Shown: positions 1-6,554 of the stretch, piece after piece | Layout: the number at the start of each line of letters is the position of its first letter | Position numbering within the stretch: the first letter of the stretch is position 1 | NCBI GenBank assembly: GCA_025352845.1 | Contig: JANXSC010000647.1 | Location: 1-21,938 of the forward strand | Source of the DNA: Opitutaceae bacterium | GTDB taxonomy: Bacteria; Verrucomicrobiota; Verrucomicrobiia; Opitutales; Opitutaceae | Direction: 5' to 3' | Length of the DNA stretch: 21,938 nt | Translations under genes and position numbers: made by a program | The notes under the pieces: generated by a model | What the model was told of the DNA's origin: nothing | The model's database searches: none | Seen by the model: the letters and a program-made list of their open reading frames with translations, nothing else

Positions 1-773
1 TGCGCGACACCGGCTGGGCCTCGTGGAACGACGGCTATCGCGACTTCCTCCGCGCCTACGTCGCGGGCCGCGGCGCGGCCGCGCGCATGGAATATTTTCT
101 GCGCGGCTCACCGTGGTATTTTGCGAAGTGGCCCGCGCAGACGATCAACTACACGGAGTCGCACGACGACCGCTCATGGATCGACATGATCACGGAGAAC
201 CCGCACCACAACGGGTTCGTGCCGACGGCCAACGATGGGCGCCGCACGCACCTGATGGCCGCGCTGCTCTTCCTCTCGATCGGCGTGCCGATGATTTCCG
301 CGGGGCAGGATTTCCTCCGCTCGAAACACGGCGTTCAAAACACCTACTTGCGCGGCGACCTCAACGCGCTCGATTACCGCCGGCTCTACCGCCATCAGGC
401 CACGCACGCCTATTTCGCGGACTGGATCGCGTTTCGTCGCAGCGAACTCGGCCGCTTGCTGCGTCCGTGGGCGCGCCCGAGCGAGAGATTTTTCCTCTTC
501 TTCGCCGCACCGGATTCGCCCGCGCTCGCCGTGGTCTACAACGCCGACCTTTCCGCCGGCCCCACGCGCCTCCTCTTCGCGATTAACCCGACGACGTCCG
601 ACGTCACGATTCCACTCGACGAGAATTTGGCCGCATCCGCACCGCCCGACTGGGAACTGCTCGCCGATCAGGACCGGTTTTATTTCCCCGGTTCGCACCG
701 TGCCCCGCGCCCGGTCGAATCACCGCTCTGGATGCCGGCGCTGGGGTGTGCGTTGTGGGTAGAGAGTGCCTGA
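1..773 (+). CDS. Pullulanase/isoamylase-type GH13 alpha-glucan debranching enzyme, C-terminal part (5' end outside window)
   Basis: The reading frame is open from the window edge (first whole codon at base 3) and ends at TGA 771-773, giving about 256 C-terminal residues. Visible motifs are NYTESHDD, which fits conserved region IV of GH13 with its substrate-binding His-Asp, followed by GVPMISAGQDFLRSKHGVQNTY-like sequence, the 'AGQEFLRSK...N.Y' stretch typical of pullulanases and glycogen-debranching enzymes. The last ~90 residues look like the C-terminal all-beta domain of this family. Such enzymes hydrolyse alpha-1,6 branches in pullulan, starch or glycogen. The catalytic Asp and Glu would lie upstream of the window, so activity and the exact subfamily (pullulanase, isoamylase or GlgX-like) cannot be judged. 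No signal peptide can be assessed. It precedes the glycolytic gap-pgk-tpiA cluster, which suits glucan use, but a 183-bp gap suggests a separate transcript. Confidence 0.85.
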   Translation, partial: RDTGWASWNDGYRDFLRAYVAGRGAAARMEYFLRGSPWYFAKWPAQTINYTESHDDRSWIDMITENPHHNGFVPTANDGRRTHLMAALLFLSIGVPMISAGQDFLRSKHGVQNTYLRGDLNALDYRRLYRHQATHAYFADWIAFRRSELGRLLRPWARPSERFFLFFAAPDSPALAVVYNADLSAGPTRLLFAINPTTSDVTIPLDENLAASAPPDWELLADQDRFYFPGSHRAPRPVESPLWMPALGCALWVESA

Positions 774-807
774 GCATGATGTTCAACTTCAGGCGTCTCT
801 CTGCGAC

Positions 808-830
808 GGGTTAAAAACTGATTTTAGCCC
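808..830 (+). terminator. Weak hairpin after the GH13 gene (possible terminator)
   Basis: A 9-bp stem with one G-U pair and a 5-nt loop (GGGTTAAAA / TTTTAGCCC) begins 35 nt after the stop codon of the debranching enzyme. No T-run follows, so intrinsic termination is doubtful. It may simply be a stable 3' end structure. Confidence 0.25.
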
Positions 831-890
831 TGATGACATTCCCCGATCAAAACCACCTTGCATCGTGGCACGCGGGGCGCTTGCTTGAGC

Positions 891-910
891 AGTCCGTGTT
901 TACACGGACT
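891..910. promoter_or_regulatory. Perfect 9-2-9 palindrome upstream of gap (candidate operator or leader hairpin)
   Basis: AGTCCGTGT and ACACGGACT are exact inverted copies separated by TT, 46 bp before the gap start codon. The size and symmetry are those of a dimeric-regulator operator. As RNA it would form an 8-bp hairpin with a TTTA loop. No regulator gene is nearby, and no confident -35/-10 pair could be assigned around it, so the function is inferred. Confidence 0.4.
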
Positions 911-945
911 CATCTCGAACTCGCAATCCAACCACCACTACATCC

Positions 946-949
946 GGAG
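946..949 (+). promoter_or_regulatory. Shine-Dalgarno GGAG for gap
   Basis: GGAG lies 7 nt before ATG 957. It fixes the start at 957, although the frame stays open upstream to about 858. It is the clearest ribosome binding site in the window. Confidence 0.7.
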
Positions 950-956
950 TCCCACC

Positions 957-2003
957 ATGGCAGTTAAAGTCGCAATCAATGGTTTTGGCCGCATCGGCCG
1001 CCTCGTTTTCCGTGCGCTCGTCGAGCAAGGCCTGCTGGGCACGACGCTCGATGTCGTGGCGGTGGGCGATATCGTGCCGGCGGACAATCTCGCCTACCTG
1101 CTCAAGTATGACTCCACGCAGGGTAAATTTACCGGCACTGTGAGCTCGAAGAAGTCGTCGCCCGACAAGCTGGAGGACGACGTGCTCGTCGTGAACGGCA
1201 AGGACATCCTCGTCGTTTCTGCCAAGACGCCCGCCGAGCTCCCGTGGGGCAAGCTGGGCGTGCAGCTCGTGATCGAGTCCACCGGTCTTTTCACCGAGGC
1301 CGAAAAGGCCAAGGGTCACATCGCCGCCGGCGCGAAGAAGGTCATCATCTCCGCGCCCGCGAAGGGCGAGGACATCACGGTCGTCATGGGCGTGAACGAC
1401 GACAAGCTCGACCTCAGCAAGCACACGATTATTTCTAACGCGTCCTGCACGACGAACTGCCTCGCGCCGCTCGTCCACGTGCTCCTCAAGGAAGGCTTCG
1501 GCCTCGAGGAAGGTCTTATGACGACCATCCACTCCTACACCGCCACGCAGAAGACTGTGGACGGCCCGTCGAAGAAGGATTGGAAGGGTGGCCGCTCCGC
1601 CGCGATCAACATCATCCCGTCGACCACCGGTGCCGCCAAGGCCACCGCGCTCGTGCTGCCCGAGACCAAGGGCAAGCTCACCGGCATGTCGTTCCGCGTG
1701 CCGACCCCGACGGTCTCCGTCGTCGATCTGACCTTCAGGTCCACCAAGGAAACCTCCCTTAAGGAAATCAACGCGGCCATCGAGAAGGCCTCGCAGACCT
1801 ACCTGAAGGGCATCCTCGGCTACACCAGCGACGAAGTCGTCTCCTCCGATTTCATTCACGACAAGCTGTCGTCGATCTACGACGCGGGCTCCTCGATCGA
1901 GCTGAACTCTAAGTTCTTCAAGCTCGTGTCGTGGTATGATAACGAGTGGGGCTATTCCAACCGCGTCGTAGATCTGACCAAGAAGATCGCGGCGAAGCTC
2001 TGA
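957..2003 (+). CDS. gap: Type I glyceraldehyde-3-phosphate dehydrogenase
   Basis: The 348-aa product catalyses phosphorylating oxidation of glyceraldehyde 3-phosphate to 1,3-bisphosphoglycerate in the cytosol. The N-terminal Rossmann motif INGFGRIGR is at residues 7-15. The active site is SNASCTTNC with catalytic Cys164, and His192 in TTIHSYTATQ is the general base. The C-terminal signature WYDNEWGYSNR is intact. Asp38 at the end of the second strand (VAVGD) fits NAD+ rather than NADP+ use. Length is normal (330-350 aa). The start is ATG 957, supported by GGAG 7 nt upstream and by the family N-terminus MAVKVAINGFGRIGR; the upstream extension is not homologous. It is first in a gap-pgk-tpiA cluster on one strand. 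A 9-2-9 palindrome lies in its leader. Confidence 0.98.
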   Translation: MAVKVAINGFGRIGRLVFRALVEQGLLGTTLDVVAVGDIVPADNLAYLLKYDSTQGKFTGTVSSKKSSPDKLEDDVLVVNGKDILVVSAKTPAELPWGKLGVQLVIESTGLFTEAEKAKGHIAAGAKKVIISAPAKGEDITVVMGVNDDKLDLSKHTIISNASCTTNCLAPLVHVLLKEGFGLEEGLMTTIHSYTATQKTVDGPSKKDWKGGRSAAINIIPSTTGAAKATALVLPETKGKLTGMSFRVPTPTVSVVDLTFRSTKETSLKEINAAIEKASQTYLKGILGYTSDEVVSSDFIHDKLSSIYDAGSSIELNSKFFKLVSWYDNEWGYSNRVVDLTKKIAAKL

Positions 2004-2023
2004 GCGGCGCAGCGCCGCAAAAA

Positions 2024-2130
2024 GTAGCGAGTAGTGGGTAGCGAGTAGCGAGCATTCGAGCCGCGCACGCGTTATCCCTGCTCGCTTCCTTTTTTCTTCT
2101 ACCCGCTACCCGCTACTCACTCCTCGCTAC
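2024..2130. repeat. Long palindrome built from 7-bp GTAG(C/T)G(A/G) units, between gap and pgk
   Basis: The left arm (2024-2052) is four tandem heptamers, GTAGCGA, GTAGTGG, GTAGCGA, GTAGCGA. The right arm (2099-2130) is the reverse complement of a similar series (GTAGCGA, GGAGTGA, GTAGCGG, GTAGCGG, GTAG). The arms are separated by 46 nt with a CT-rich tract next to the right arm. The transcript could fold into a stem of about 29 bp with a few mismatches. The right arm ends 9 nt before the pgk start codon, leaving no Shine-Dalgarno site. A related copy sits between pgk and tpiA (3407-3492). Confidence 0.85.
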
Positions 2131-2139
2131 TGATTCGCC

Positions 2140-3396
2140 ATGCCCAAATTCAAAACGATTCGTGACCTGAACCTCGGCGGGAAGCGCGTGCTGATGCGCG
2201 TCGACTTCAACGTCCCGCAGGACAAGCAGACCGGTGCCATCACCAACACGGCGCGCATCGCCGCGGCGCTGCCGTCGATCAAGTTCGCCTTGGAGCAGGG
2301 TGCCTCGGTGGTCCTCATGTCGCACTTGGGCCGGCCCGATGGCCAGAAGGTCGCGAAGTTTTCGCTGAAGCCCGTCGCGACTGAGCTGGAAAAGATGCTG
2401 GGCCGGAAGGTCACGTTTCTCGACGACTGCGTCGGCGCCGCGGTCGAGGCCGCGTGCGCCAAGCTAGCGCCGGGCAGCGTTGTCCTCTTGGAAAATCTCC
2501 GCTTCCACCTCGAAGAAGAGGGCAAGGTGAAGATTAAGAACGCCGACGGCACCGAGACCAAGCTCAAGGCCGAGCCGGCGAAGGAAGCGGCGTTTCGCGC
2601 GAGCCTCTCCAAGCTCGGCGACGTGTTCGTGAACGATGCCTTCGGCACCGCGCACCGCGCGCACTCGTCGATGGTCGGCGTCGCGCTCAAGGAAAAGGCG
2701 GCTGGTTTCCTGATGGAAGCCGAGCTGAAAGCCTTCGCCAAGGTGCTAGACAATCCGGACCGCCCGCTGCTCGCCATCCTGGGCGGCGCGAAGATCGCGG
2801 ACAAAATTCCGCTGATCAACAACCTCCTCGACCGGGCCAACAAGCTCATCATCGGCGGCGGTATGGCCTACACCTTTCACAAGGTGAATCGCGGGATGAA
2901 AATCGGCTCCTCGCTCTTCGACAAGACCGGGGCCGAAATCGTCGCCGAGCTTGAGGCGAAGGCGAAGGCGCGCGGCGTCGAGCTGATTTTCCCGGTGGAT
3001 TTCGTGTGCGGCGACAAGTTTGGTCCCGACGCCAACATCCAGCCCGCCACGCTGGAGAGCGGCATCCCGGACGGCTGGGAAGGCATGGACGCCGGCCCGA
3101 AGAGCATCGCGCTCTATCGCGCTGCGATCCTCGCCTCGAAGACCATCGTCTGGAACGGCCCTCCGGGCGTGTTCGAATTCGAGAAGTTCGCCGGCGCGAC
3201 GAAGGCCATGGCCGACGCCATCGCCGAGGCCACGACCAAGGGCGCGACCACGGTCGTGGGCGGTGGCGACACGGCGACCGCGGCGAAGAAATTCAAGGTG
3301 GCCGACAAGGTCACGCACTGCTCGACCGGCGGCGGCGCGAGTCTCGAATTCCTCGAGGGCAAGGTGCTTCCCGGCGTAGCATTTCTCGAGGCCTGA
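2140..3396 (+). CDS. pgk: Phosphoglycerate kinase
   Basis: The 418-aa cytosolic enzyme transfers the acyl phosphate of 1,3-bisphosphoglycerate to ADP in glycolysis. Family signatures are complete: RVDFNVP at residues 20-26, SHLGRP at 61-66 and ENLRF near 118-122 in the N-terminal 3-PG-binding domain; ILGGAKIADK near 213-222; and GGGDTA at 374-379 followed by STGGGASLEFLEG in the C-terminal nucleotide domain. Length is slightly above the usual 390-400 aa because of an insertion around residues 125-150 (KVKIKNADGTETKLKAE). ATG 2140 fits the family N-terminus, but no ribosome binding site is visible because a palindromic repeat ends 9 nt upstream. It lies between gap and tpiA and is probably co-transcribed with them. 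Confidence 0.98.
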   Translation: MPKFKTIRDLNLGGKRVLMRVDFNVPQDKQTGAITNTARIAAALPSIKFALEQGASVVLMSHLGRPDGQKVAKFSLKPVATELEKMLGRKVTFLDDCVGAAVEAACAKLAPGSVVLLENLRFHLEEEGKVKIKNADGTETKLKAEPAKEAAFRASLSKLGDVFVNDAFGTAHRAHSSMVGVALKEKAAGFLMEAELKAFAKVLDNPDRPLLAILGGAKIADKIPLINNLLDRANKLIIGGGMAYTFHKVNRGMKIGSSLFDKTGAEIVAELEAKAKARGVELIFPVDFVCGDKFGPDANIQPATLESGIPDGWEGMDAGPKSIALYRAAILASKTIVWNGPPGVFEFEKFAGATKAMADAIAEATTKGATTVVGGGDTATAAKKFKVADKVTHCSTGGGASLEFLEGKVLPGVAFLEA

Positions 3397-3406
3397 CGGC
3401 CTCGAT

Positions 3407-3492
3407 GTAGCGAGTAGTGAGTAGCGGGTAGCGAGCATCACGCGAGCGACCGCTGGTTTTCTACTCGCTACCCACTACTCACTACTCGCTAC
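3407..3492. repeat. Second heptamer-unit palindrome, between pgk and tpiA
   Basis: The left arm (3407-3435) is GTAGCGA, GTAGTGA, GTAGCGG, GTAGCGA, G. The right arm (3461-3492) is its reverse complement with one mismatch over 29 bp, plus one more GTAG. The loop is only 25 nt. It is clearly related to the copy at 2024-2130 but the order of heptamer variants differs. It begins 10 nt after the pgk stop codon and ends 10 nt before the tpiA start, so it fills the intercistronic space. Confidence 0.9.
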
Positions 3493-3502
3493 TTTTCCTC
3501 CC

Positions 3503-4273
3503 ATGATCTCCCGCAAAAAGTTTATCGCCGGCAATTGGAAGATGAACAAAACCTCGGCCGACGGCGTGGCGCTCGTGCGCGACATCGTCACCGCCGTGGG
3601 CAAGCAGTCTGAGGTCGAGGTCGTCGTGTGCCCGCCGTTTACCGCGCTGGAAAGCGCGGGTCACGCGCTTGAGGGCTCCAACGTGAAGCTCGGCGCTCAG
3701 AACATGCACTTCGAGGCCAGCGGGGCCTTCACGGGAGAAATCTCCGCGCCGATGCTGCGCGCGATCTTTGCGACGCACGTGATCCTCGGCCATAGCGAGC
3801 GGCGCACGATCTTCGGCGAGACCGACGAGCTTGTGAACAGGAAGGTGCTCGCGGCGCTGAAGAACCAATTGCGCCCGATTTTCTGCGTGGGCGAGACGCT
3901 CGCTGAGCGCGAGGCCGGCGCGACGCTCAAGGTCGTGCAGACCCAGGTCGAGCGCGGCCTCGAAGGCGTGAACAAGGATGGTGCAGCCTCCGTGGTGGTC
4001 GCCTACGAGCCGGTCTGGGCGATTGGCACGGGCAAGGTGGCGACGACCGAGCAGGCGCAGGAAGTGCATGCGTTTATCCGTGGGCTGCTCACGAATCTTT
4101 TCACCGAGCCGGTCGCGCAAAAGATGCGGATTCTCTACGGCGGCTCGATGAAGCCCGCCAACGCGCCCGAGCTACTCGCGCAAAAAGACATCGACGGCGG
4201 GCTCATCGGCGGCGCGAGTCTGGAAGCGCGGAGCTTTGTCGAGCTCGTGACGGCGGCCGCGGCGGTGAAGTAG
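3503..4273 (+). CDS. tpiA: Triosephosphate isomerase
   Basis: The 256-aa (beta/alpha)8 enzyme interconverts dihydroxyacetone phosphate and glyceraldehyde 3-phosphate. Catalytic residues are in place: Lys13 in GNWKMN, His97 in ILGHSERR, and Glu169 in VAYEPVWAIGTG, which leads into flexible loop 6. The phosphate-binding YGGSMKPAN and GGLIGGASL motifs are present near the C-terminus. Length is typical for a bacterial enzyme. ATG 3503 matches the family N-terminus (FIAGNWKMNK). A CT-rich stretch and the heptamer palindrome occupy the region where a ribosome binding site would be. It is the last gene of the gap-pgk-tpiA cluster. secG, which often follows tpiA in other bacteria, is absent; a REP-like element and a convergent tRNA come next. 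Confidence 0.98.
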   Translation: MISRKKFIAGNWKMNKTSADGVALVRDIVTAVGKQSEVEVVVCPPFTALESAGHALEGSNVKLGAQNMHFEASGAFTGEISAPMLRAIFATHVILGHSERRTIFGETDELVNRKVLAALKNQLRPIFCVGETLAEREAGATLKVVQTQVERGLEGVNKDGAASVVVAYEPVWAIGTGKVATTEQAQEVHAFIRGLLTNLFTEPVAQKMRILYGGSMKPANAPELLAQKDIDGGLIGGASLEARSFVELVTAAAAVK

Positions 4274-4323
4274 GCGCAGTCGCCTTGGCAAAGCCGCATC
4301 TAATCTGGCAACGGCATTCCGGG

Positions 4324-4397
4324 GTAGCGCGGTGCTTCAGCCCGCGTCTGGAAGCGCCAACCTAATCACCCAAGCCGCGGGCTAAAGCTCCGCGCTA
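4324..4397. repeat. Paired REP-like (BIME-type) element between tpiA and tRNA-Tyr
   Basis: GTAG (4324-4327) precedes a hairpin CGCGG(T)GCT/AGCCCGCG (4328-4346). After a 29-nt spacer the inverted partner (4376-4394) follows and ends in CTAG. The two 22-nt arms 4325-4346 and 4376-4397 are inverted copies with two mismatches. The element lies downstream of both convergent neighbours, tpiA (+) and the tRNA (-), a typical REP location. Confidence 0.75.
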
Positions 4398-4435
4398 GCT
4401 CCTCGACAGCCTGAAGCTTTGTCGCTTTCGGGAAA

Positions 4436-4519
4436 TGGTGGTGGAGGTTGGATTCGAACCAACGGTGTCGTAAGACGGGAGATTTACAGTCTCCGGAGCG
4501 GCCACTGCTCAACTCCACC
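4436..4519 (-). tRNA. tRNA-Tyr (anticodon GTA)
   Basis: On the minus strand the acceptor GGTGGAG (4519-4513) pairs with CTCCACC (4446-4440), followed by discriminator A and an encoded CCA (4438-4436). The anticodon stem GGAGA/TCTCC encloses loop CTGTAAA with GTA at 4487-4485. The T-arm is GTTGG TTCGAAT CCAAC. A long variable arm, as in class II tRNAs, lies between the anticodon and T arms. GTA plus a long variable arm identifies bacterial tRNA-Tyr. No convincing promoter could be assigned in the 205 bp between it and radC. Confidence 0.97.
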
Positions 4520-4585
4520 AAGAGGGCGGACAAAGACGCAAACTCTGGCATCCGCTTCAAGTGTAAACTCAGGGCAATTTCAGCC

Positions 4586-4608
4586 GTAGCACGGGCCGCC
4601 GGCCCATG
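4586..4608. repeat. Solitary REP-like hairpin
   Basis: GTAG (4586-4589) is followed by a hairpin CACGGGCC GCC GGCCCATG with one mismatch. No inverted partner is found nearby. It has the same foot-plus-hairpin layout as the paired elements in this window, and it shares its CACGGGC stem with the element at 15432. The rest of 4520-4724 shows nothing recognisable. Confidence 0.55.
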
Positions 4609-4724
4609 CGGGTTCGATCAACGCGATCAGGCTGACCGCGCTGCGCCCGGCCCTCGTCGTCCGCCGTTAGAAACTGAGCGTTGGGGCAAAAACCTGATTT
4701 GCGTCGCGGCCATTTCGCGCGCGC

Positions 4725-5459
4725 CTACATCAACCCCGCTTCGCGGAAGCTAAAAAACCCGCGCCCGATCGGATCGGCGCCGGTGCGGCCTAGGATTACG
4801 TGGTCGATGAGCGGGATGTCGACGGCGCGGGCCGCTTCGCGGAGGAGGCGCGTCACCTGCATGTCCGGTGCGCTCGGCGCGGGATCGCCGCTGGGGTGGT
4901 TGTGCGCGCAGGCGATGGCGGAAGCGGCCTCGCGCACGGCGACGCGAAACACTTCGCGCGGGTGGGCGTGGGCGGCGTGCGCGCTGCCGGAGCTGATTTC
5001 CACGCGCTTGATCAGGCGGTTTTTGCGGTTGAGGCACAGCACCCAGAATTTTTCCACCTCGAGTCCCGCCGCTACGGGTTGCAGATACGCGGCGATGAGT
5101 TCGGCGCGATTGAGCAGCGGTTCCTCGCCGCCCTGCTGGCCGACAATGCGGCGCGCGACTTCCATTACGGTCAAAAGCTGCAACGCCTTCACATGGCCGA
5201 TGCCCTTCAGTTTCCGAAAATCCTCCTCGCCCCACGCGATGAGTCCGGCGAGCGAGCCGGCCTCGTCAATGAGGCGCGTGGCGAGCGTGAGCACGTCTTG
5301 TCCGCGCGTGCCACTGCGCAGTAGCATCGCGAGCAGCTCCGCATCGGTGAGAGCGCCCGCCCCAAATTTCTCCAACCGCTCCTGCGGACGCTCCGCGGCG
5401 GCGGTGGCGCGGAGGCGGTTGAGCGGTGCCGACTCGGGAGCGTCCGGAGAATCAGACAC
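4725..5459 (-). CDS. radC: RadC family JAB/MPN-domain protein
   Basis: The 244-aa protein has the full RadC layout. An N-terminal UPF0758 region (RPQERLEKFGAGALTDAELLAMLLRSGT, about 24-51) leads into a helix-hairpin-helix (LKGIGHVKALQL, 84-95), then the C-terminal JAMM/MPN+ zinc-metalloprotease-like domain with HNHPSGDPAPSAPD (186-199), in which His186, His188 and Asp199 are the predicted metal ligands. RadC was once tied to DNA repair; its biochemical role is unsettled. The start is GTG 5459 since no ATG precedes the conserved region. It is the last gene of the minus-strand run, 57 bp after the PPIase gene and sharing its orientation with mfd and rnc. Confidence 0.95.
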   Translation of the reverse strand: MSDSPDAPESAPLNRLRATAAAERPQERLEKFGAGALTDAELLAMLLRSGTRGQDVLTLATRLIDEAGSLAGLIAWGEEDFRKLKGIGHVKALQLLTVMEVARRIVGQQGGEEPLLNRAELIAAYLQPVAAGLEVEKFWVLCLNRKNRLIKRVEISSGSAHAAHAHPREVFRVAVREAASAIACAHNHPSGDPAPSAPDMQVTRLLREAARAVDIPLIDHVILGRTGADPIGRGFFSFREAGLM

Positions 5460-5516
5460 GGCGCTCAGTTCGATCCGGTGGGCGAGCGCGGCGGCGATCC
5501 GACGGTCTGGCGCCGC

Positions 5517-6554
5517 TCAGTAATGCTTCACGTAGCCGTTGCGGCGGAGGCGCTCGAGCCAGCGTTCCTGGCTCGTGCGGCCCATCTGCTGCACCAAAAT
5601 GCGCTCAATCTGATCACGCACCTCGTCGATCGGCTGGATGCCGGCGAACTTGCGATCCTCGGCGTAGAGGAGAAACGCGCCCTCGGGCAGGAGGATTTGC
5701 TTGGAGGCCTCGCCCTTCTTCAACTCGAAGGCGGGGTCGCTGAACTCTTTTTTGAAATCCGAGCGCTTCATCCAGCCCCAGTCACCACCCTTGGAGCGCT
5801 TCATGTCGTTGCTGAACTCCTTGGCGAGCTCTTCGAATTTTTCGCCGGCCGCCACCCGCCTGAGAATTTCGTTCGCCTTCTCCGTCAGCGTGGCGTCGGT
5901 CTGATCCTCGCTGCGCGTGAGCTGGATGAGGCGGAGGTGGACTTCGTCTTCACGGTAAAAACGATCCTTGTTTTCGGTGTAGTAGGTCTCGATGCGGACG
6001 GGGCTCACCACGCTCTGCGATTTGCGCTGCTGGCCCTGCATGTAGGAGAAGATGATGTCCTCCTCCTTTTCCTTGCGATAGTCGCGCTGCGTCTGGCCCT
6101 TGGCCTTGAGGTAGGCGAGATACTTGGATCGATCGCCCTCGAACCGCTCCGCGATCTCATCGGAGATGGCGTTGTCAACGTAGTGGGCGGGGATGTTGCG
6201 CTTCTCGTCCTTCCGAAATTCCTTCACGATCAGCACGCGGTCGACGAGATCCTGAATCGCGCTGTCCTGTAGGTTTTCGAGCTGTTGTTGAAAATCCTTT
6301 TCGTCCTTCGCGGTTTCGCGGACCTGCTTCATCAGCGGCCCGATATACTGCATCACGTCGGCGACGGTGATGATTTTCTCCTCCGCGACGGCCACGATGC
6401 CGTTGGCGAAACGCAGGTTCAGGTTCTCGACGACGGCGCTGGAAGCTGGACTGGCGGGGGCGGGGGCCGAGCCAAACGCGGGCACTTGGGCGAGGGCGGA
6501 GGCACAGGACGCGGCGGCGAGCAGCAGGGAAAAGAGGCGGCAGCGGAACGTCAT
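5517..6554 (-). CDS. Exported PPIC-type peptidyl-prolyl isomerase/chaperone (SurA/PrsA-like)
   Basis: The 345-aa protein has an N-terminal signal peptide (MTFRCRLFSLLLAAASCASALAQ, cleavage probably after ALA). A SurA_N-like helical region (about 50-190) contains the typical NGIVAVAEEKIITVADV start. One parvulin PPIC domain (about 200-300) includes EVHLRLI, EFSNDMKRSKGGDWGWMKRSDF and a GEASKQILLPEGAFLLY-type end. A charged C-terminal helix follows. It probably assists folding of exported or outer-membrane proteins in the periplasm. It has one parvulin domain where E. coli SurA has two. ATG 6554 overlaps the mfd stop (ATGA), which implies translational coupling and fixes this start. radC follows 57 bp downstream. 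Confidence 0.9.
   Translation of the reverse strand: MTFRCRLFSLLLAAASCASALAQVPAFGSAPAPASPASSAVVENLNLRFANGIVAVAEEKIITVADVMQYIGPLMKQVRETAKDEKDFQQQLENLQDSAIQDLVDRVLIVKEFRKDEKRNIPAHYVDNAISDEIAERFEGDRSKYLAYLKAKGQTQRDYRKEKEEDIIFSYMQGQQRKSQSVVSPVRIETYYTENKDRFYREDEVHLRLIQLTRSEDQTDATLTEKANEILRRVAAGEKFEELAKEFSNDMKRSKGGDWGWMKRSDFKKEFSDPAFELKKGEASKQILLPEGAFLLYAEDRKFAGIQPIDEVRDQIERILVQQMGRTSQERWLERLRRNGYVKHY

Noticed and set aside
2004..2022. GCGGCGCAGCGCCGC followed by AAAAA after gap, considered as an intrinsic terminator
   Set aside because: The tract following the hairpin is A-rich, not T-rich, on the sense strand, so it is not an intrinsic terminator for gap.
2024..3492. Repeated heptamers near pgk considered as a CRISPR array
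   Set aside because: There are no unique spacers of regular length, the arms are inverted, not direct, repeats, and no cas gene is near.
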